DNA from: Panicum virgatum
Lineage: Eukaryota > Streptophyta > Magnoliopsida > Poales > Poaceae
Assembly: GCF_016808335.1 (NCBI RefSeq)
Contig: NC_053150.1
Span: forward strand, 47,846,119 to 47,910,118
Direction: 5' to 3'
Length of the DNA stretch: 64,000 nt
Under the pieces are notes generated by a model. That model had not been told where the DNA came from. It was given only the letters and a program-made list of their open reading frames with translations, and searched no databases. Numbering within the stretch: position 1 is the first letter of the stretch; every line of letters begins with the position of its first letter. The translations under genes were made by a program, and so were the position numbers. Shown here piece by piece: positions 57,741 to 64,000 of the stretch.

Positions 57741-59230
57741 CTAGTAAGGTGGCCCGCGCTAATAGCGCGGTTAGTCTGATTTCAGCTATCATAGTAATAT
57801 GTACATAAAATTCATTTTTTTCTCTAGGTAGTTTCTTTTTTTCTTCTCATAGTGATGAGGTATATGTGTACATTTTTTTAAGCATTCCAGAAGTAGGGCC
57901 ATTTATTTCTACTTCGATGGAACCAACTGTTCATACTATTATTACTAAGTTTTATAATTTTATTCTAAATTTAGCTTTTTACTAATCAAAGTATCACAAT
58001 AATATTTTGTGTTATTTATAATTCTAAAATTAGATGTAAACTAAGATTAGCTCATATGGTAGAACTTGTCCACTTGTGTTCAAGACTAAAAGTTCTCGAC
58101 TCAGCATGAGTCCTCACATTCAGTGGTAGTAGATATGCCAGTCGACAGCGAGATGCTTGTAGTGACTTTGGGATCTACTTGCTCAATCCCCTGGAGGTGC
58201 TCGAGAGTGGTAGAGTTGCGTGCACGTATTCATAGAGGTGAGTATGTGTGCATGTTTGTGAGCATGTGTGCTTGTAATTTATTTCATAAAATAAAATTCT
58301 AAAAATATCTATTTAGTAATTGTATTTGTCATAGACTTCTATTGTAGCTATTTGCATCCCAATTGGTATGCAATTGATTGCTAATTTTCTTTATCCTTTA
58401 ATTCCATATTTAATTTTTTATTAGTCTGATTTGACATGGAGCCATTGTGTAAACTGCTAATTTCTTTACGATAATTTCCTAATTTTTAAAATTTTAAATA
58501 TATATAGTATTCTTATTTGATATGGATTTTTTGAGTTAGTCTAGATAGTTAGATCTTCGTAATGCTTCAGCTCGACATACAGGACATACAGTTTGGCGAT
58601 GGAAGCCACACTCCACAGCATGAAAGAACACACCCGCACGATGCCCAAATTGAAACAATCTGATATGGATACATGTATCACAAATATTTGAACTACAATT
58701 CCATAGCCCAATACGGGCATATGCAAGTCATTCCCGTCGTTTTGTTGGAGTGCTCGTTAGCTTGATCAGTTTCTCTAGGCATGCAGCAAAACAATTTTTA
58801 GTAGCTATTTACTTTTCGTATTCGGTAAGGATTTTTAATCGAAAGCAAGTTTTATTAATTTATCAATTCTGAAATTATATATACTACCCGTATTTGATGT
58901 GGACTCGCCCGTTAGCCTAATCAGTTTCTCTAGATGTACAACAAAATAATTTTTAGTAGCTATTACTTATCGTATTCGGTAAGGATTTTTAATCGAAGGC
59001 AAGTTTTATTAATTTATAAATTCCGAAATTATATATACTAATCGTATTTGATGTGGACTCTTTGTTACTAATCGTATTTGATGTGGACTCTTTGGGTTAA
59101 TCTTGACCGTTAGATCTTCATAAAATCCAACAGTGCAAATCCTTCTCTTTTTTAGATTAACGTGGGAATTTCTAGACCATCTCGGCGAACGTGGTGGCTT
59201 TTTTTAACACTCCTTTAATAATATAATAGA
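57741..59230 (-). mobile_element. Complete non-autonomous Helitron (1490 bp)
   Basis: On the minus strand it begins TCTATTATATTATTAAAGG at 59230 and ends with a hairpin (CCGCGCTATTAGCGCGG), nine bases and CTAG at 57741. The flanking bases are A before TC and T after CTAG, the Helitron A/T insertion rule. The interior is AT-rich with an internal direct duplication (gtatttgatgtggactc near 59045 and 59075; tagcta, cgtattcggtaaggattttt near 58815 and 58972). No Rep/helicase. Confidence 0.88.
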
Positions 59231-59425
59231 TAACCAACCCAACCCACTGGCCAGCTGCTAGAGCACAAACTAGTTAGTTGCCAGTGAAAAAGGAAGCCTA
59301 GCTTGCACAAATGCATCCCAACAACTTGCAACATTCTACAGTTGAATTGGCACCAATGTAAAGCATATTCCATGGTGATGCTTCTTGCCTGAATTTCTGC
59401 CTGTCTAAACTTAACCATCATCACA

Positions 59426-60276
59426 TCAGACTTCAGTGCTCTGATCACTCTCGGTATGCACCATGTCCACCTTCGCATTGGCCTCGCCATTGCTGCTCCC
59501 TTTCTGGACGTACTCGACCGTGTCGATGTTGTAAAGTATCGGGAGCACGGCCATGGAGCAGAGGCACGGCAGGACGGGCCCGAAGATCCAGAGCAGGAGC
59601 GGCGCGCCGGCGAAGAAGAGCCGGTTGCCGGCGAGGTTGAGCCGGAACCCCCTCTCCATGACGTCGGCGACGTAGTCCCTGGTGAGCGGGAGGTGGAGCG
59701 CCGGCGACGGGGAGAGCGCGTTGACGAGGAAGGAGGCCTGGTTGAGCGTGCAGATGGCGAGGCTGTGGCAGAGGAAGGCGAGGAGGAAGACGAGGAGGAG
59801 GACGAACGTACTTGAGCGCCATCATGTACTCGCCGTGCGCGCCGAAGACGGCGTCGCTGAGCGGCTTCTTCACGGCGTAGGTGCTGCTGAGCACGGCGGC
59901 GACGCCGGTGCAGAAGAGGATGGACGTCGTGGCCGCCAGCGTGGAGCCCATGAGCACGTTCCGCACCGACTGCACCACCAGGATCGCCTGCTTCTCGTTG
60001 TTCTGCGCGCGCACCCACGACCGGTCGAGCAGTAGGCAAGGTCAGTGATCACTGCGGCCATGGCGATGAGCTAATTAATGACATCGATGTGCAGCTACGG
60101 CTAGTACCTTCATCATGGAGAAGACCCAGAGGCGGCGCGCGGCGGCGCTGATGCCGACGGTGGAGCTGAGCGGGCTGCGGCGGACGGCGCGCCAGAGCCA
60201 GAGGTGGTACACCGCGGGGAAGAGGACGGCGAGCGGGAATCAGCACCACGTCCAAGTAGCTCTCCCTCCACGCCAT
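59426..60276 (-). CDS. DUF599 membrane protein gene with two single-base frameshifts
   Basis: Two exons (60276-60108, 60002-59426). The start MAWRESYLDVVLIP, exon 2 NNEKQAILVVQSVRNVLMGS and STYAVKKPLSDAVFGAHGEY, and later GFRLNLAGNRLFFAGAPLLL and IFGPVLPCLCSMAVLPILYN are the DUF599 family pattern, a multi-pass membrane protein of unknown function. Exon 1 is 169 nt and exon 2 577 nt, each one base more than a multiple of three. The shift in exon 1 comes right after VLIP (about 60234). In exon 2 it comes after ALKYV (about 59809). Each looks like one duplicated base (aa on the plus strand). Either a recent pseudogene or assembly errors. The splice sites are canonical. Confidence 0.82.
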
Positions 60277-60291
60277 GGCCAACGACGATGG

Positions 60292-60327
<36 letters not shown>

Positions 60328-61379
60328 TGCAATCTCTTTCCCTTTGCCTCTCGATCAGCCGGAATGCGCGCTCGTAGACGATGATGTCGCACCACCGTGA
60401 CGGGGGCTCCGCTTGCTGTCCGCTCCGGCGTGGGATATATAGGCAGGCGGGGAGCCGCCGGCCGCAGCCGGTCGAGCTGACCGTGACCACCACTTTCTTG
60501 GTGGAGCGCGAAGAAACGCGAGGAGACCACATCGCCAAGAGTGCGAAGCACATGCACGTACGCCGCTCGCTCGCTCTCTCCCATGGTGGACACCTACTCC
60601 AAGGCCACGACGCGCATAGAGAAAACCCACTGACCAAAAAGTGGTAAAACTAAAGGAGAGCATTATATTAGACATTAGCCGCGACAAACCCTTCATCCTG
60701 TCCCGGGCCAGCATGACGAAGCAGACTGGAGTTCCTCTTTTTCTGCCTTTTTTGCTCGCTTTTCGTGGACAGTTTTTAGAGGGTAAAAAAGTAGCCAGCA
60801 GGTTTGCATGCATTGATGTTTTTTTTGACAAGGTGCTAGATAGTGCTCCTGTTCTTTAGATAATCCCACTTATGGCATATGCTAAGTAAAGCTGGACAGC
60901 TAGTCCATTCGTCGGTTTGCTTGTGATTTGAAGGATTCTGAAAGTTTTTTTTAAAGGATTGTCTATCATTTTATTAGTTGTTGCATGAAAATGATTTTGG
61001 TAGTTTTTCTATAGGAGGCAATCATCTAGAATTGTCTATATTGTAGTGAAAAGGCTTGTATATATAGTTGGATTTACAGCTCCAATTAAATCTAACCTTT
61101 TACTAGCAAAAAAATCAAGTGTTTACGCCATCATTACTAAAAGTTACACTCAAAGGTGACGCCATCATTACTAGCATTAACTGAAGTACAAAAAACTCAG
61201 GTGTTATTAGGAGGCTGTAAAATATTTACATTATTCTAATCTTATATGCCTATAATGGTAGAGCACAAACCTACTCCAAAGTTCATTTGTTAGAGCCCTC
61301 CTATAACCCCCGGTCATGGTTTAGCTTTTTTTCCCTTTAATTAGAAAACCATTGTATTATAAGTTCATTTGTTTATGCC
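60277..61379. other. DUF599 leader and promoter, then AT-rich intergenic
   Basis: A (CT)n run at 60293-60325 lies in the leader, and a TATA-like CTATATATCC (minus strand, about 60432-60442) lies about 160 bp upstream of the start codon. From 60640 on there is no gene. gccatcattacta occurs at 61128, 61162 and, interrupted by the solo LTR, at 61377/62599. Confidence 0.45.
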
Positions 61380-61384
61380 ATCAT

Positions 61385-62598
61385 TGTCGGTACCTCTGGA
61401 CTAGGGTACCCCCTCTTGCTGTGTCAAGACTCGCGTAGTTATCCGTAGCTACGCCCTAAGGAGCTGAGCAGTCGGACCCCAGGGGTCCGACTCCATCCCA
61501 CCGGACCAACGGTCCCGGACCCGCTTCCCGCTCGGGGACGGGTCCGGTGTCACCACGTGTCCCAGAGGTATTACTGTGTCTAGGCGAGAGCCTTGTAGTT
61601 ATCCTTGACTACGCGCTGACGACCTGAGCAGCCGGACCCCCGCGGTCCGGAGCCCTTCTCACCCGGTCAGCGGCCCCAGACCCATTCCTTGCTAGGGAAG
61701 GGTCCGGTGACGCCGCGTGTCCCGGAGAAGGGAGCGCTCAGCCAAAATAGCCGAGGGCCCCGAACCCCCATATACTATCCGGACCCCTCAGCGGGGAGGG
61801 AACAGACACCCCGCCTGGGGCAGGTCCGGAGCCGCCACGTGTCCGCAGGAGTAAGCACGGCGCGCGGCCGCGAAGCTTCCTCGGGAAGACTCGCCCACCT
61901 ACTGCATTCAATACGGGAGACGTAAGTGCGCTCTGCCACAGCAAAGCCCGAGGCGACTTTTGTCATGCTGCATTATTGATTGCGCGTTACCAAGGCACAC
62001 AGTGCAGCCGCAATGCGCCGCCCCACGCCATGCATGTCAGTCTGATACGCCAGTTGGACACAACGGCTCACCTTCGCCCATCATGACCGCCTACGCAGTA
62101 GACCCAACAGTCTACGCCGCAACCTACACTGCCTCAACGGGCGCCTCGCCGATGGGACAAGTAAAGACCCCCCTCGGTCAGAGAGTCTACAGTACTATGA
62201 AGCGTATCCGGGGAGAGATTCTCAACCACTGTAGCACCATTAATGTCTTTTTCGTGGTATCACTATACATCCTCGTTAGGCCCACCTGTCGAGGTCCAAC
62301 GCCTGTGTACGCATCTCCCTTGCGCTATAAAAGAGAGACGCCCGTTAGAGAAGGACTAGGGTCAAAAAGTGACTTGGAGGCAGAGGATAGACCTCATCCA
62401 CAGACACAAGAGCAATACACCTCTCAGTGGACGTAGGGTATTACGCTTTAGCGGCCCGAACCACTCTAAATCCCCGAGTGTTCTTGCTTCATGAGTAGAT
62501 CTGACGAATCGCTTGCGCTTTCCCGAGTAACCACCCTCTGGGATTAGGTGGGTTGCACTACGCCACCCGGCTGTGACCCTCCTTCTAGAGCCACGACA
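61385..62598 (+). mobile_element. Solo gypsy LTR (1214 bp) with 5-bp target duplication
   Basis: Starts TGTCGGTACC and ends CCACGACA (TGTCG/CGACA inverted tips). ATCAT flanks it exactly (61380-61384 and 62599-62603). A TATA box (gcgctataaaagagag, about 62322) marks the Pol II promoter. The first roughly 65 bp resemble the arms of the hairpin at 1702-1831, so both come from related families. No internal region is present: a product of LTR-LTR recombination. Confidence 0.92.
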
Positions 62599-62603
62599 AT
62601 CAT

Positions 62604-63100
62604 TACTAAAAACATATTTATACAGATGGTACCACTTATTCTGCAAAATCAGCCTACATGATGTTCTTCCAAGGAAAGGTAACACTCTGAGGGGCGCGAA
62701 GCTGATCTGGAAGGCATGGGCACCGCTGAAGGTGAGGTTCTTCACTTGGCTTGCAGTTAGGCAACTCATTTATTTGGATAGCTGATCGGAGGCGCCGTCA
62801 TGGATTGCCAGTAGGGGTGGATCTAGCATTGGGTCTAGGGGCTCCAGCCCCACTAGACCCCACAAACGAATGAAGCCCCCCTTGAGCTCTCCTCCATTTT
62901 TAAGAAGAAAGGAGGAGGAAGAAGGAGATGAAGAAGAAAGGAACGGAGAGGATGAAGAAATCAACACTCCTTTTTATCATTTTCGGATCCGCCACTAACT
63001 GCCAGGGGCTACAACATGCAGACTCTGTGATCAAGAAGATGAAACCGCCGACCAGTCGATCACCTTCTCTACAACTGCATGGATGGTCACAGAATGGAGC
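62604..63100 (+). pseudogene. LINE reverse transcriptase remnant (zf-RVT region), split by a MITE
   Basis: GAKLIWKAWAPLKVRFFTWL (62694-62755) is the zinc-binding reverse-transcriptase segment of plant L1-type LINEs. The preceding SAKSAYMMFFQG is one frame away, so it is frameshifted. Homology resumes after the 188-bp insertion at 62812-62999 (a frame with YNMQTLCDQEDETAD). Both ends decayed. Confidence 0.7.
62812..62999. mobile_element. 188-bp MITE inserted in the LINE remnant
   Basis: Starts taggggtggatc and ends ggatccgccactaac (imperfect inverted repeats). TGCCAG flanks both sides (62806-62811 and 63000-63005), and LINE homology is continuous once it is removed. Confidence 0.7.
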
Positions 63101-64000
63101 ACTGGTTATTTGGTTGGTTCAGACTTGAGTCAGGATGCGCATGGATGCTGATTGCTGAAGGTTCCTTGGTTTTAGCCTCGAGTCAGAAATGGCCCTACTG
63201 CGCTCCCGTGTTTTGGAGAAGGAAGTATCGTATTCGTATCTCCAATTCTCCATGCCTCCATCCATGACCAAGCATGCGAGCAGTCCTTGTGCCCTCGTGG
63301 GAAATTGGGTTGTTGGCTTGGCTTGCTGCAGACCAGCCGCTCGCTAGCAGTGGACAAAGCTCATGCCTTGACCGTCGTCTCTGTAAACAAGACGGCATGC
63401 TTGTGTGTCGTCCTTCCTTTTCTTTAACCTTTGCTGCCATTACAGACAACATTATGTAAAACAGTTAGAGAAGTGCTCCTCTGCTAAGGCCACTACAACG
63501 GCAAAAGGCAAAAAGCATGCATATCTAAGCACACAATCAAGTTAGATTACTGTCATTAAAATTTTCTGGCAAAGCAAAAGTAGATGAATCAGGCAGCATA
63601 TCTTTGCTAACTCAGCGTCAAATTAAAATGCTATTACATTAAACAGTACTATGACAGTATGAACCTGCTACCTTAGTAGTCCACATGCATGCAGCAAGTA
63701 ATAATAAAGGAACACTCACCTTTGTGTGCAGAAGCACAAGGGACTTGGGGGGGGGGGGGGGGGGGAAGCGAGCTTGTAGTTCAGTGATGAGGAGTCTAGT
63801 TGGCAGGCAGCAGCCATTTGTGGTGATCCCTAATGGGGTGCTCTGGAAACGGCAAAAAAAAAATCAGTGCGTTCCATTTGTGGACTGCCTTGGCTCCAAC
63901 ATTCCCAAATCTCTTGAAAAGGTGTATAATATGCATGGATGCTTCCACGTTTGCAGATCAGTAGGAGTTTTTCAGATCGGTTCCCCACTTCCCCACTAAA
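63101..64000. other. No gene recognised
   Basis: Short frames only. A 19-base G-run is at 63747-63765. Confidence 0.35.

Noticed and set aside
59215..60039. 274-codon minus-strand ORF over the DUF599 gene and Helitron edge
   Set aside because: It leaves the DUF599 frame, is Ser/Arg-rich in the gene body and runs into transposon sequence.

Overview
The window looks like a grass (Poaceae, probably panicoid) nuclear chromosome segment. Host genes have short, GC-rich first exons followed by many small GT-AG exons. The gaps are packed with grass-type mobile DNA: a Tekay-like chromovirus with 3.6-kb LTRs, a Transposase_28 gypsy element, Helitrons, and hAT, MULE, CACTA, Stowaway and Tourist-like elements. 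Two tRNA-Glu genes are intact. Species assignment is inference; no search was run.

Layout. 1-1831: end of a gypsy element with an antisense accessory ORF, finishing in a 130-bp LTR hairpin. 2382-3503 (-): first exon of a UVR-motif coiled-coil protein. 4528-9092 (-): ten-exon DnaJ10-type J-protein whose first intron has GA instead of GT at the donor. 9.5-11.2 kb: TIR elements. 11615-18812: Tekay-like element, dead and internally deleted, with a 5-bp target duplication. 19785-20589: an 805-bp insertion in the 5' leader of the next gene. 20601-22349 (+): chitinase-like protein (CTL1/POM1 type). 23078-25764 (+): ascorbate-peroxidase-related protein (APX-R). 26334-27699 (+): DUF1997 plastid-type protein. 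28-35 kb: a duplicated tRNA-Glu/ERF region in which one copy has lost the ERF body and another ERF is frameshifted, with a tandem-repeat field between. 34.8-40.7 kb: hAT, MULE and MITE insertions plus a fragment of a USP-domain kinase gene. 41328-46241 (-): RanBP2-type zinc-finger protein with nested MITEs in its last intron. 46.8-48.9 kb: hAT MITE and a probable Helitron. 49412-50872 (+): DUF3537 gustatory-receptor-like membrane protein. 51237-51757: 5'-truncated LINE with target duplication. 53096-55466 (+): pollen-receptor-like LRR kinase with a degenerate catalytic core. 55.9-59.2 kb: CACTA element and a complete non-autonomous Helitron. 59426-60276 (-): DUF599 membrane protein with two single-base frameshifts. 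61385-62598: solo LTR with target duplication, next to a LINE remnant split by a small MITE.

The host genes are unrelated neighbours, not a pathway. The chitinase-like protein acts in cell-wall cellulose organisation. APX-R and the DUF1997 protein are predicted plastidial. The kinase and the DUF3537 protein are membrane proteins. The most distinctive feature is how precisely insertion events can be read, including nested ones, and how several affect host genes: an insertion 4 bp from the chitinase-like coding start, and an LTR fused in frame to a reverse transcriptase. No new multi-gene system was found.
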